Notes: generated by a model not told the origin, from the letters alone. Numbered from the stretch's first letter, positions 1-8,618 are shown. The stretch: 64,000 nt of DNA from Roseateles sp049532965 (GCF_049532965.1 NZ_CP186694.1:3534001-3598000), one strand, 5' to 3'. Made by a program: numbers and translations.

Positions 1-1
1 C

Positions 2-1516
2 CTGGTCCGGCTGGGCCGCATGGCCGACCACGTCGAGGGCCTCGACGCGCTGCGCGCCGCCGTCGCCGACTTCCCGCCCGAACGCGGCGCCGCGCATTGC
101 GGCATTCCAGCCGACACCCAACGCCGCCTGGCCCGCGAGTTCGCAACGACACCGAAGGCCGTGCTCTACGGCCGCATCGGCACCTGCACGCAGCGCTTCG
201 GATCGCTCAACAGCTGGCTGATCGACGCGCTCAACATCGTCACCGGTCACTTCGACACCGAAGGCGGCCTGATGTTCCCGAAGGCGGCGGCCTTCGCCGC
301 CAACACCCTCGGCAAGCCGGGCCAGGGCAAGGGCGTCGCCACCGGGCGGCGCCACAGCCGCGTCGGCAAGGCGCCGGAAGTGATGGGCGAGTTCCCGATC
401 AGCTGCCTCGCCGAGGAGATCGAAACCCCCGGCGACGGCCAGGTCCATGCCCTGATCACGGTCGCGTGCAACCCGGTGCTGTCGGCGCCAAACGGCGCCC
501 GGCTCGCGCGCGCGCTCGACCAACTGGACTTCATGCTCAGCCTGGATCCCTACATCAACGAGACCAGCCGCCATGCCGACCTGATCCTGCCGCCGCCATC
601 ACCGCTCGAGGACTGGCACTACGACATGGTTTTCTCGCAGTTGTCGTGGCGGAACCATGCGCGGTGGTCCGGCCCCGTGATGCCTGAGGACGCGCCCGAC
701 GCCGCCAATGCCCCGCGCGACGAATGGCAGACGCTGCTGCGCCTGGCCGCGATCGCTGCGGGACAACCCGCCGACGCGGACCTTCAGGCCCTGGACGACG
801 CCGCGCTGCGTGCCGAACTGAAGCGCCAGGCGGGTGATCGCGCGGAGGCGATCTTCGGCCTGCTGGAGGGCGGAGCGGGCCCGGCGCGATGGCTGGACCT
901 CGGACTGCGGTCGGGCCCGTATGGCGACGGCTTCGGTGCGAAGCCGGACGGCCTGACGCTGGCGAAAGTGAAAGCCGCGCCCCACGGCATCGACCTTGGT
1001 GAGTTGCAGCCGCGCATTCCGGAAGTGCTGCGCACGCCGTCGGGCCGCATCGAACTGGCGCCGCCGTCCCTGCTGGCGGACCTGGCGCATGCGGACGCGG
1101 CGCTGCGGCATGCGCCGGGAGATGAACTGCTGCTGATCGGCCGTCGCGAGACCCGCAGCAACAACAGCTGGATGCACAACCTCCCGGTACTGGCGAAAGG
1201 CCGGGAGCGTTGCACCTTGCTGGTCCATCCGGACGATGCCGCGCGCGCCGGCGTGGCGGACGGCGATGCCGCGCGGCTGAGCAATGCGCGCGGCAGCCTG
1301 ATCGCGCAGATCACCGTGAGCGCGGACATGCGCCCGGGCGTCGTGAGCCTGCCGCACGGCTGGGGTCACGACCTGGCGGGCAGCCGCCTGACCGTGGCCG
1401 CACAACATCCCGGCGTCAACATGAACCTGCTGCTCGACGATGAAGCGCGCGACCCGGTCTCCGGCACCTCGGTGCTCAGCGGCATCCCGGTACGGCTGAG
1501 TCCCGCCGCCGCCTGA
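2..1516 (+). CDS. Molybdopterin oxidoreductase family protein, C-terminal part (5' end outside window)
   Basis: The reading frame is open from the first bases of the window, so the gene begins upstream and only the last 505 or so codons are seen. The visible part has the alpha/beta core of molybdopterin-containing oxidoreductases (segment GRIGTCTQRFGSLNSW, then NIVTGHFDTEGG), followed near the C-terminus by a molybdopterin-dinucleotide-binding domain (RRETRSNNSWMHNL, then a beta-barrel region ending LPHGWGHD). The family binds bis-MGD molybdenum and transfers electrons or oxygen atoms. The substrate cannot be told from this fragment, and the N-terminal region that would show an Fe-S cluster is missing. 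No partner subunit follows; the next gene is convergent. Confidence 0.85.
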   Translation: MVRLGRMADHVEGLDALRAAVADFPPERGAAHCGIPADTQRRLAREFATTPKAVLYGRIGTCTQRFGSLNSWLIDALNIVTGHFDTEGGLMFPKAAAFAANTLGKPGQGKGVATGRRHSRVGKAPEVMGEFPISCLAEEIETPGDGQVHALITVACNPVLSAPNGARLARALDQLDFMLSLDPYINETSRHADLILPPPSPLEDWHYDMVFSQLSWRNHARWSGPVMPEDAPDAANAPRDEWQTLLRLAAIAAGQPADADLQALDDAALRAELKRQAGDRAEAIFGLLEGGAGPARWLDLGLRSGPYGDGFGAKPDGLTLAKVKAAPHGIDLGELQPRIPEVLRTPSGRIELAPPSLLADLAHADAALRHAPGDELLLIGRRETRSNNSWMHNLPVLAKGRERCTLLVHPDDAARAGVADGDAARLSNARGSLIAQITVSADMRPGVVSLPHGWGHDLAGSRLTVAAQHPGVNMNLLLDDEARDPVSGTSVLSGIPVRLSPAAA

Positions 1517-1540
1517 GCGTCGCCTGAGCGCCGCCACCGC

Positions 1541-2569
1541 TCACCCCCAGTCCGCCCTCCTCTCCAGCAGACTCTCCGGCAGGCGCGACATTCTGGTCTC
1601 CGGAAACCTCCCCGCCAGCACCCCGCTGACCAGCTCGAGGTGATGCATCAGTTCCCACTGCTTGCTGAGCGCCCGGGAGGGCGGCACCCCATCGATGAGG
1701 CTCGTGAGGTAGCGCTGAACGGCATCGGTGGGTCCGAAGCAGGCGCCGGGCCGCCCCAGTGCCGACTGGAACGCCTGGAGCGCAAGCCGGAAGCGGGCTT
1801 CCGAACCGCCCTCCTCGGCGGTGACGCGTCCGCACATGAAGTGCTCGAGCCAGAAATCGCGCGGCGCGGGATCGGTGCGCAGGTAGCTGAGGCGGAACGC
1901 CACGATGCGCGAGGCGAGATCGGGCGAATCGGCCCGCGAGGGCAGCGTCGTGTAATCGGAGAACCCGGCGAAGCCGTCGGAGCGATACGTGAGGTGGCGG
2001 CTCGTGAACGGATGCCGCTCGCTGGCGCGCAACTCGTGGTTCTCCGGCAGATGCCGGTCCTCGACCCACACGCAGCCGGCGTTCCCGGCCGCCACTCGCG
2101 CCCGCGGCGTGGGCTCGCTGCTCTTGAAGAACACCATGCGCACCTGCGCCCCGGCCAGCAAGCCCATCACCTCCGACAGCGGCGGTGAATCGGGCCCGAC
2201 GACGACCCCCACCGGCCTCGCCGGGAACATCTGAAGAAAGCGCCGCACGACATCCGGCGTCAATGCCGGACCCAGCATCAGCGTCGGATGGATCCATTGC
2301 CGCCGCGACAACGAGGTGAACAGGCGCCGACCCCATTCCAGCGTCTGGACCGGCGCCAGCAATTCGAAGTCCTGCTGCATCGGGTTGACCACCAGCCAGA
2401 CCTGGAGCCGGTGCGCCTCGCAGGCCTCGAGCGTGTGCCGCATCGAGGTCGCCGCCTGGCGCACCGGCTCCAGCACGGGCTGGAGCTTGCCTTCCGGTCC
2501 GAGGACCGGTGCGAGGTGCCGCAAGGCCAACACCTCCTTCTGTTTGCCATGGAGATATGGGAAGTACAT
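1541..2569 (-). CDS. sce7725 family protein (beta-protein-like)
   Basis: A 342-aa protein starting MYFPYLHGKQ, the usual opening of the sce7725 family, followed by the family-like blocks LVVNP and, later, VWVEDRH and GFAGFSDY. The function of the family is not established. It is often found beside an sce7726 gene, but none is seen here. I chose the ATG at 2569 because GGAGG lies a few bases upstream on the minus strand; the longer in-frame starts (2587, 2650) have no ribosome site. It is convergent with the molybdopterin oxidoreductase gene, with 24 bases between the stops. Confidence 0.7.
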   Translation of the reverse strand: MYFPYLHGKQKEVLALRHLAPVLGPEGKLQPVLEPVRQAATSMRHTLEACEAHRLQVWLVVNPMQQDFELLAPVQTLEWGRRLFTSLSRRQWIHPTLMLGPALTPDVVRRFLQMFPARPVGVVVGPDSPPLSEVMGLLAGAQVRMVFFKSSEPTPRARVAAGNAGCVWVEDRHLPENHELRASERHPFTSRHLTYRSDGFAGFSDYTTLPSRADSPDLASRIVAFRLSYLRTDPAPRDFWLEHFMCGRVTAEEGGSEARFRLALQAFQSALGRPGACFGPTDAVQRYLTSLIDGVPPSRALSKQWELMHHLELVSGVLAGRFPETRMSRLPESLLERRADWG

Positions 2570-2777
2570 GGTCTCCGCCTCCGTCATGCCTATTGAGGGA
2601 GGCGGATGATGAGCAGCGCTCGCCGATCCGTCAGCAGCCATCGCCCGCATGTGTGAGCCAAGTCAAAGGACTCGCAAAAAAGGCTGAAAGCGCCGAGTGC
2701 ATTTCGCACCGTTCAACCGACGCGCCCACACTGATGCGCCCCTTTTTTTCGCCGGAACTCGAACTCGCGCGCAGACG

Positions 2778-2801
2778 AAAAAAAGGACCGCGATGCGGTC
2801 C
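2778..2801 (-). terminator. Intrinsic terminator of the yraN-diaA-dolP-like operon
   Basis: Read on the minus strand this is a GGACCGC/GCGGTCC stem with a 3-base loop followed by seven T. It lies about 70 bases beyond the stop codon of the BON-domain gene, where the minus-strand operon should end. Confidence 0.8.
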
Positions 2802-2872
2802 TTGCTGATCGGTGATCCGGGGCGTGGTGCCAGGTCTTGCCACTGCCGCCCACGCGGGGCGTTGCCGCCGGT

Positions 2873-3532
2873 TTACGGGCTGGTCTTCGGCTTGGGTTGC
2901 GGTTGCGCCTGCCCCATCGCCGCGAGTTCCGCCTCGCTGATGATCTCCATCGCTCGCACGACCTTCTGCACGCCGCGCACGCCCCGCGCGATCTCGGTGG
3001 CGCGCGTCGCTTCGCGCTCGGTGACGCGGCCCATCAGGTAGACGTTGCCGCGCTCGACCACCACGTAGAACGCGTTCGAGATCAGGTCCTTGGCGTCCAC
3101 CAGGCTGGCCTTGACCTTGGCGGCGATGGCCACGTCGTTGGCGCGGCTGGACAGCGAACTCAGCATGCCGACGCCGACCTCGTTGAGCACGGTGCTGACG
3201 TTCTCCACGCCCTGCGCGATGCGCTCCACCGCGGCGCGGTCCTCGTCGTTGCGGGTCTCGCCGGTGAGCAGCACCATGCGGTTGTAGCTGTTGACGTTGA
3301 TATGGACGCGGTCACCGAGCTGCTCGCGGATGCGGTTGCCGGTCTTGAGTTCGATGCCCTGGTCCTCGAGCTGGGTGCCCGAGGTGCGCCGGTCGGTGGC
3401 CACGAGCGCGCCGCCGACTGCCGCGCCGCCGACGATCAGCGGCACGCAGGCGGTCTGCAGCAGGGCACCGCCGAGCGCGGCGGCCAGGATCGCGATGCGG
3501 GTGCGTCGGGTCCAGCGGGTCTTGGTCATCAT
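2873..3532 (-). CDS. dolP: BON-domain outer-membrane lipoprotein, DolP (YraP) type
   Basis: A 219-aa protein with a lipoprotein signal (basic n-region, hydrophobic stretch, lipobox ending LLQTAC near residue 27). Two BON domains follow: the first around residues 70-135 (INVNSYNRMVLLTGE), the second around 150-215 (VVERGNVYLMGRVTERE). E. coli DolP is a two-BON outer-membrane lipoprotein needed for envelope integrity. Start ATG ATG at 3532/3529 is preceded by AAGGA. The gene follows the SIS gene by 28 bases, and the order yraN, SIS, BON lipoprotein matches the E. coli yra cluster. An intrinsic terminator lies downstream. A short Pro/Gln/Lys-rich tail ends the protein. Confidence 0.85.
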   Translation of the reverse strand: MMTKTRWTRRTRIAILAAALGGALLQTACVPLIVGGAAVGGALVATDRRTSGTQLEDQGIELKTGNRIREQLGDRVHINVNSYNRMVLLTGETRNDEDRAAVERIAQGVENVSTVLNEVGVGMLSSLSSRANDVAIAAKVKASLVDAKDLISNAFYVVVERGNVYLMGRVTEREATRATEIARGVRGVQKVVRAMEIISEAELAAMGQAQPQPKPKTSP

Positions 3533-3560
3533 CGGAAAGTCCTTCACGGTCTGAAGAGGG

Positions 3561-4130
3561 TCATTCGCTCGCGCCGAGCAGCTGCAGGTCGATCGCATCG
3601 CCCAGGCAATGCGACAGCAGCCGATGCGCCTCGGCCACGCGCGCAAAACGGCTGTGCGGCACGCGCAGTTGCACGTCGGTGTCGAGCAGCGTGCCGCGCC
3701 AGTCGTCGTCCTGGGTGCCGCTGAGCACGATCACGCTCATTTCCTGACCATGCGCCACCTGCAGCAGCGCCGCGGCGGCGCCGCTCGCCTGGGCCTCGAA
3801 CAGCACCAGCAGGTCACCGGGATGGCCGAAGGTCTGGATCTGACGCATCAGCGCCGAAGCCGGATCGGCGTAGCCCTGGGCCTGCGCGTCGAGCGCAATC
3901 GCGGCCAGGCCCGGGCGTTCCTGCTCGAAGCGACCGGAGAGCAACGACGCCATGTAGGTCGCGTCCGCGGCCGAGGGACCGAGTCCGGCGGTCAACACGC
4001 GGCCGCCGGCCGTGAGCGCGTCCACCATCATCTGCGCCGCGACCGCCAGCGGGCGCGACAGACCTTCCGCCACCTGGTACAGCAGGTCGGCGCTTTCGAA
4101 GAATTGTTGTTGTATGCGTTGTTCCAACAT
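3561..4130 (-). CDS. diaA: SIS-domain protein, DiaA/GmhA-like
   Basis: A 189-aa SIS-domain protein, about the length of DiaA and phosphoheptose isomerase. The usual GNGGSA phospho-sugar loop reads GLGPSA here, and the next block (MASLLSGRFEQERPGLAAIAL) matches DiaA/GmhA. In E. coli DiaA binds DnaA and times replication initiation; GmhA makes heptose phosphate for LPS. The position between yraN and the BON lipoprotein gene favours DiaA. The altered sugar loop suggests that isomerase activity is not kept. Middle gene of a three-gene minus-strand operon. Confidence 0.75.
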   Translation of the reverse strand: MLEQRIQQQFFESADLLYQVAEGLSRPLAVAAQMMVDALTAGGRVLTAGLGPSAADATYMASLLSGRFEQERPGLAAIALDAQAQGYADPASALMRQIQTFGHPGDLLVLFEAQASGAAAALLQVAHGQEMSVIVLSGTQDDDWRGTLLDTDVQLRVPHSRFARVAEAHRLLSHCLGDAIDLQLLGASE

Positions 4131-4182
4131 GACCGGGGATGATAAGGGCGGTCCGGGCGGCGCCCGCCGCGCTGGCGCGGGC

Positions 4183-4614
4183 CTAGGCGCCCTCCCATCG
4201 GTCCCGGGACCATGGCGAGCTGGCGTCGAAGGCCGCCCGCAGCCACTCGATGCGGTCGCCGTCGATGGCGACGACGTCGAAGCGGCACGGCGGCAGCACC
4301 TTCTGCGTCCGCAGGAAACATTCGGCCGCGAAGATCACCTTCCGTTGCTTGGCCCGGGACACGCTGGCCGCCGCGCCCCCGTGCGCATCACGTTCGCGGG
4401 CGCGGACCTCGACGAACACCAGCGTGCCGTCCCGGTCGCGCAGGATCAGGTCGACCTCGCCGCCGCGGGCGGACGGTCCGCGCGCCACCCGATAATTGCG
4501 CGCCACCAGGCGCAGGCCCTGTTTGCACAGGTGCTCCAGCGCCCGCTGCTCCGCCCCGGCGCCGCGCGCCTGCGCGTCGCCGCTTCCCCGTCCGATGGAG
4601 AGCTTCTTGAACAT
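4183..4614 (-). CDS. yraN: YraN family (UPF0102) endonuclease-like protein
   Basis: A 143-aa protein with the UPF0102 layout: G..AE.RALEHL near the N-terminus, then RNYRVARG, GGEVDLILRD and LVFVEVRAR. The E..D..ExK pattern is a PD-(D/E)XK nuclease-like core. The biological role of the family is unclear. The ATG at 4614 gives a normal family length; a longer reading to 4689 is possible but less likely. This start lies inside the 5' end of rsmI on the other strand, so the two divergent genes overlap by about 20 bases if both starts are right. First gene of the yraN-diaA-dolP unit. Confidence 0.85.
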   Translation of the reverse strand: MFKKLSIGRGSGDAQARGAGAEQRALEHLCKQGLRLVARNYRVARGPSARGGEVDLILRDRDGTLVFVEVRARERDAHGGAAASVSRAKQRKVIFAAECFLRTQKVLPPCRFDVVAIDGDRIEWLRAAFDASSPWSRDRWEGA

Positions 4615-5527
4615 TCCGACGTCCCCGTCCGTGTCGCTGACCGCTGCCGCTTCGGCCGCCGCCGGCCACCAGCAGTATCCGGGCGGCACGCTTTACGTCG
4701 TCGCGACCCCGATCGGCAATCTCGCCGACCTCAGCCTGCGGGCGATCCACGTGCTCGGCCTGGTGGACGCGCTGGCCTGCGAGGACACGCGCGTCAGCGC
4801 TCAGTTGCTGCGCTGGCTGGGATTGCACAAGCCGCTGGTGGCGCTTCATCAGCACAACGAGCAGCAAGCGGCGGAGGGCCTGGTCGCGCGATTGCTGAAC
4901 GGTGAGCGCATCGCCTACGTCAGCGATGCAGGGACACCGGCGATCTCCGATCCGGGCGCTGTGCTGGTCGCGGCCGCGGCTCGGGCCGGCGTGCGGGTCG
5001 TGCCGCTGCCGGGTCCGAGCAGCGCGGCCGCGGCGTTGAGCGTCGCCGGCGACGCGCGCGCGCAGGGCTTCCGCTTCGTGGGTTTCCTGCCGACCAAGGC
5101 GGCGGAGCGCCGCGCTGCGCTGCAGGCGCTGACCGGCGCGCCGTACAGCCAGGTGCTGTTCGAGGCGCCGCATCGCATCCAGGAACTGATCGCGCTGCTG
5201 GCTGAACTGGCGCCGACGCAGACCCTGACCGTCTGCCGGGAGGTCACCAAGCAGTTCGAGACCATCCACACCGCCCCATGCGCGACCCTGCCCGCCTGGC
5301 TGGCCGAGGACAAGCAGCGCGAGCGCGGCGAGTTCGTGCTGGTGTTGCACGCGGCGCCAGCGCCGTCCGGCGAGGCCGGCTTGCCGGACGAGGCGCTGCG
5401 GACGCTGCGCGTGCTGGTGCGGGACCTGCCGCTGAAACAGGCGGCGGCACTGGCGGCCGAGCTCACCGGCGAGTCGCGCAAGGCGCTGTATCAGCAGGCG
5501 CTGGAATGGAAGCAGGACGACGAATGA
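4595..5527 (+). CDS. rsmI: 16S rRNA 2'-O-ribose C1402 methyltransferase RsmI
   Basis: A 310-aa SAM-dependent tetrapyrrole-methylase-fold protein. Motifs in order: TLYVVATPIGNLADLSLRA, ACEDTRVSAQLL, HQHNE, VSDAGTPAISDPG and PLPGPSS, with the C-terminal block AAALAAELTGESRKALYQQAL. RsmI methylates the 2'-O of C1402 in 16S rRNA. The ATG at 4595 overlaps the divergent yraN start; a GTG at 4631 would still keep the whole catalytic core and would remove the overlap. Pairing of rsmI with yraN is common in proteobacteria; the lpoA gene seen between them in E. coli is missing here. Confidence 0.93.
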   Translation: MESFLNIPTSPSVSLTAAASAAAGHQQYPGGTLYVVATPIGNLADLSLRAIHVLGLVDALACEDTRVSAQLLRWLGLHKPLVALHQHNEQQAAEGLVARLLNGERIAYVSDAGTPAISDPGAVLVAAAARAGVRVVPLPGPSSAAAALSVAGDARAQGFRFVGFLPTKAAERRAALQALTGAPYSQVLFEAPHRIQELIALLAELAPTQTLTVCREVTKQFETIHTAPCATLPAWLAEDKQRERGEFVLVLHAAPAPSGEAGLPDEALRTLRVLVRDLPLKQAAALAAELTGESRKALYQQALEWKQDDE

Positions 5528-5606
5528 AGACCCTCACCATCCGACCGTCAGGGTCGGCCGGCCGCCGGCATCGCGCGGCCCGCCGGGCGGTGCCTACAAT
5601 CGCCCG

Positions 5607-7070
5607 ATGATTTCGCGCGAACCCACCCTCGCCCGTCTGGTCACCGCCCGTGCCCAGTTGCTCGAACCTTTCGGCCTGACCGATGCGTCGCTCTCGCAGG
5701 CGCTGCGCCTGATCACCGAGCACCGCGTCGACGACGCCGATCTCTACTTCCAGACCACGCGCGCCGAGGGCTGGAGCCTCGAGGAAGGCATCGTCAAGAG
5801 CGGCAGCTTCTCGATCGACCAGGGCGTCGGCGTGCGCGCGGTCGCTGGCGAGAAAACGGCGTTCGCCTATTCCGACGACATCTCCGAGGCCGCCCTGCTC
5901 GACGCCGCGCGCACCGTGCGCGCGATCGCCTCGGCCGGTCAGAGCCGGCGCGTGAAGGTGCCCGCCGAGCCCGTCGTGTCGGCCAGCCGCGCGCTGTATG
6001 GCGAGGCCGACCCGATTGCGAGCCTGGACAGCGCCCAGAAGGTGGCGCTGCTGGAGCGCACCGAGCGCCTGGCCCGCGCCAAGGATCCGCGCGTCGTGCA
6101 GGTGATGGCCGGCCTGGCCGCCGAGCATGAGGTCGTCCTCATCGCCCGCGCCGACGGCACGCTGGCCGCCGACGTCCGGCCGCTGGTGCGGCTCTCCGTC
6201 ACCGTGATCGCTGAAAGCAACGGCCGCCGCGAGGTGGGCTCCGGTGGCGGCGGCGGCCGCTTCGGCCTGGCCTACTTCACCGACGAGATGATCGCTTCCT
6301 ACGTCGAACAGGCGGTGAGCGCCGCGCTGACCAACCTCGAGTCGCGCCCCGCCCCGGCCGGAGAGATGACCGTCGTCCTCGGCCCGGGCTGGCCCGGCGT
6401 GCTGCTGCATGAGGCCGTCGGCCACGGCCTGGAGGGCGACTTCAACCGCAAGGGCTCCAGCACCTTCTCCGGCCGCATCGGCGAGCGCGTCGCCGCCAAG
6501 GGCGTGACGGTGCTCGACGACGGCACCATCCCGGACCGCCGCGGCTCGCTCAACGTCGACGACGAAGGCTGCGCCTCCCAGCGCAACGTGCTGATCGAGG
6601 ACGGCATCCTCAAGGGCTACATCCAGGACGCGATGAATGCGCGACTGATGAAGGTCGCGCCCACCGGCAACGGCCGCCGCGAGAGCTACGCCCATGTGCC
6701 GATGCCGCGCATGACCAACACCTACATGCTGGGCGGCGACAAGGACCCGGCCGAGATCATCGCCAGCATCGACAAGGGCCTGTACGCGACCAACTTCGGC
6801 GGCGGCCAGGTCGACATCACCTCCGGCAAGTTCGTGTTCTCTGCCAACGAGGCCTTCTGGGTCGAGAACGGCAAGATCCAGTACCCCGTCAAGGGCGCGA
6901 CCATCATCGGCAACGGACCCGACGCGCTCACGCGCGTCTCGATGATCGGCAACGACATGCAGCTCGACACCGGCGTGGGCGTCTGCGGCAAGGAGGGCCA
7001 GAGCGTGCCGGTGGGCGTCGGCCAGCCGACGCTGCGCATCGACGGCCTGACCGTCGGCGGCACGGCCTGA
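5607..7070 (+). CDS. tldD: Metalloprotease TldD
   Basis: A 487-aa protein of normal TldD length. The zinc motif HEAVGHGLEGD lies at residues 268-278 (His268, Glu269, His273). Flanking blocks typical of TldD include ADLYFQ, SFSIDQGVGVRAV, the glycine-rich GSGGGGGRFG and LNVDDEG. TldD works with TldE/PmbA as a heterodimeric peptidase acting on unfolded peptides, microcin B17 and the CcdA antitoxin. No tldE/pmbA is in the window. The gene stands 79 bases after rsmI. Confidence 0.95.
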   Translation: MISREPTLARLVTARAQLLEPFGLTDASLSQALRLITEHRVDDADLYFQTTRAEGWSLEEGIVKSGSFSIDQGVGVRAVAGEKTAFAYSDDISEAALLDAARTVRAIASAGQSRRVKVPAEPVVSASRALYGEADPIASLDSAQKVALLERTERLARAKDPRVVQVMAGLAAEHEVVLIARADGTLAADVRPLVRLSVTVIAESNGRREVGSGGGGGRFGLAYFTDEMIASYVEQAVSAALTNLESRPAPAGEMTVVLGPGWPGVLLHEAVGHGLEGDFNRKGSSTFSGRIGERVAAKGVTVLDDGTIPDRRGSLNVDDEGCASQRNVLIEDGILKGYIQDAMNARLMKVAPTGNGRRESYAHVPMPRMTNTYMLGGDKDPAEIIASIDKGLYATNFGGGQVDITSGKFVFSANEAFWVENGKIQYPVKGATIIGNGPDALTRVSMIGNDMQLDTGVGVCGKEGQSVPVGVGQPTLRIDGLTVGGTA

Positions 7071-7169
7071 CCCCGGCCGGGGCTCCGGTTCACGCATTTC
7101 GCGAAGGCTCGGTTGCCCGATGTCGTCGCAGGAACCCGGCGGCCCGGCCCTCTTCGCCGCTTTTCGCGC

Positions 7170-7199
7170 TTGACGCCGCGCATCTGGCGCGTGCACCAT
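7170..7199 (+). promoter_or_regulatory. Possible promoter of the aroG leader (weak)
   Basis: A good -35 (TTGACG, 7170-7175) followed after 18 bases by a poor -10 (CACCAT, 7194-7199). If used, transcription would start almost at the leader ATG, giving a near-leaderless mRNA, which would fit the lack of a Shine-Dalgarno site there. Weakly supported. Confidence 0.25.
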
Positions 7200-7207
7200 T
7201 GGCCCCT

Positions 7208-7285
7208 ATGCGTTCCGCACCCAAGTTTTACTTTGCGTACTTTTGGTTCTCGCACCGCCCCGGCGGAGGAGAGGCGAACGCATAA
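7208..7285 (+). CDS. Aromatic-amino-acid leader peptide of the aroG attenuator
   Basis: A 25-codon open frame whose middle reads KFYFAYFWF: seven of nine residues are aromatic (four Phe, two Tyr, one Trp). It lies 149 bases before the DAHP synthase start and just before a terminator, as expected for a translated attenuator leader. Slow decoding of the Phe/Tyr/Trp codons at 7226-7249 would stall the ribosome. No clear Shine-Dalgarno site precedes the ATG; an in-frame TTG lies at 7199. The end of the peptide (HRPGGGEANA) covers the antiterminator arm at 7259-7266. Confidence 0.8.
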   Translation: MRSAPKFYFAYFWFSHRPGGGEANA

Positions 7286-7342
7286 GCAAAGCGCCAAGAA
7301 TCCTCAGGAAACCGCCGGGCCCACAGCCCGGCGGTTTTTTTT
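7259..7342 (+). promoter_or_regulatory. Attenuator: antiterminator arm plus terminator hairpin before aroG
   Basis: The bases CCCGGCGG at 7259-7266 are repeated exactly in the 3' arm of the terminator (7327-7334). They can therefore pair with the terminator 5' arm (7312-7319) to make an antiterminator. The two pairings exclude each other. A ribosome stalled on the aromatic codons would leave 7259-7266 free and allow read-through; one reaching the stop codon would favour the terminator. Confidence 0.8.
7312..7342 (+). terminator. Rho-independent terminator (attenuator) upstream of aroG
   Basis: A perfect 9-bp stem (CCGCCGGGC / GCCCGGCGG) with a 5-base loop, followed by eight T at 7335-7342. 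It sits between the leader peptide and aroG, so it ends transcription before the gene rather than after one. Confidence 0.92.
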
Positions 7343-7433
7343 CGCCCGGGCCACCACCCCGGAAGGCCACGCAGCACGGCCGCGGTTCCCCGAGCGGCGT
7401 TCCTCGCATCCCACCTAGAAAGCGTCAGCAGCC

Positions 7434-8585
7434 ATGAATGCCAAGTCGACCAGCCCCTATCCCAGCAGCCAGCAGGCGGAGCGCTGGTATTCGCCGCAGG
7501 ACAAGACCTCCCAGACCGACGACGAACGCATCCTGGACATCACGCCCTTGCCTCCGCCTGAACACCTCATTCGCTTCTTCCCGATCCGTGGCACCGCCAT
7601 GGAACAGCTGGTCGTCGGCACGCGGCAGCGCATCCGCGACATCATGCAGCGCAAGGACGACCGCCTGCTCGTGATCATCGGTCCGTGCTCGATCCACGAC
7701 CCGGCCGCGGCGCTCGAGTACGCCAAGCGCCTGCTGGCGATGCGCGAGCGGCATGCCGACGCGCTGGAGATCGTGATGCGCGTCTACTTCGAGAAGCCGC
7801 GCACCACGGTGGGCTGGAAGGGGCTGATCAACGACCCCTACCTGGACGAGAGCTACCGCATCGACGAGGGCCTGCGCATTGCGCGCCAGTTGCTGCTGGA
7901 GATCAATCGCCTGGGCATGCCGGCGGGTTCCGAGTTCCTGGACGTGATCTCGCCGCAGTACATCGGTGACCTGATCAGTTGGGGTGCGATCGGTGCGCGG
8001 ACTACCGAGAGCCAGGTGCATCGCGAGCTGGCGTCCGGCCTGTCGGCGCCGATCGGCTTCAAGAACGGCACGGACGGCAACATCAAGATCGCGACCGACG
8101 CGATCCAGGCGGCGGCGCGTCCTCACCACTTCCTGTCGGTGCACAAGAATGGACAGGTGGCGATCGTGGAGACCAAGGGCAATCGTGACTGCCACGTGAT
8201 CCTGCGCGGCGGCAAGACGCCGAACTATGACGCCGACAGCGTGGCGGCCGCCTGTGCCGACCTGGAGGCGTCGAAGCTGGATGCGCGCCTGATGGTGGAC
8301 TGTTCGCACGCCAACAGCAGCAAGAAGCACGAGCGTCAACTGGACGTTGCGCGGGACATTGCGGCGCAGATCCGCGCCGGCAGCACCAGCATTTTCGGCG
8401 TGATGGTCGAGAGTCACCTGAAGGGTGGCGCGCAGAAGTTCAGCCCTGGCAAGGACGACCCGTCGCAGCTCGAGTACGGCAAGAGCATCACCGACGCCTG
8501 CCTGGCCTGGGACGATTCGATCGAGGTGCTGGACGTCCTGAGCGAAGCGGTGCGTGCCGCCCGCCCCGAGCCAGTCTCCCGATAA
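7434..8585 (+). CDS. aroG: Class I DAHP synthase (3-deoxy-7-phosphoheptulonate synthase), AroG type
   Basis: A 383-aa class I enzyme that joins phosphoenolpyruvate and erythrose 4-phosphate, the first step of the shikimate pathway. Typical blocks: IIGPCSIHDPAAALEYA, MRVYFEKPRTTVGWKGLINDP, SEFLDVISPQYIGDLISWGA, IGARTTESQVHRELASGLS, VGFKNGTDG-type loop, and VDCSHANSSKKHE. AroG-type enzymes are usually feedback-inhibited by one aromatic amino acid; which one cannot be read here. Expression is probably controlled by the aromatic leader attenuator just upstream. The ribosome site before ATG 7434 is weak. Confidence 0.95.
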   Translation: MNAKSTSPYPSSQQAERWYSPQDKTSQTDDERILDITPLPPPEHLIRFFPIRGTAMEQLVVGTRQRIRDIMQRKDDRLLVIIGPCSIHDPAAALEYAKRLLAMRERHADALEIVMRVYFEKPRTTVGWKGLINDPYLDESYRIDEGLRIARQLLLEINRLGMPAGSEFLDVISPQYIGDLISWGAIGARTTESQVHRELASGLSAPIGFKNGTDGNIKIATDAIQAAARPHHFLSVHKNGQVAIVETKGNRDCHVILRGGKTPNYDADSVAAACADLEASKLDARLMVDCSHANSSKKHERQLDVARDIAAQIRAGSTSIFGVMVESHLKGGAQKFSPGKDDPSQLEYGKSITDACLAWDDSIEVLDVLSEAVRAARPEPVSR

Positions 8586-8618
8586 CCAAGGACCACCAGT
8601 CCCGCGCGTCCGACCGCG

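Noticed and set aside
5463..7199. A 578-codon minus-strand frame opposite tldD
   Set aside because: Antisense shadow; tldD with HEAVGH is certain.
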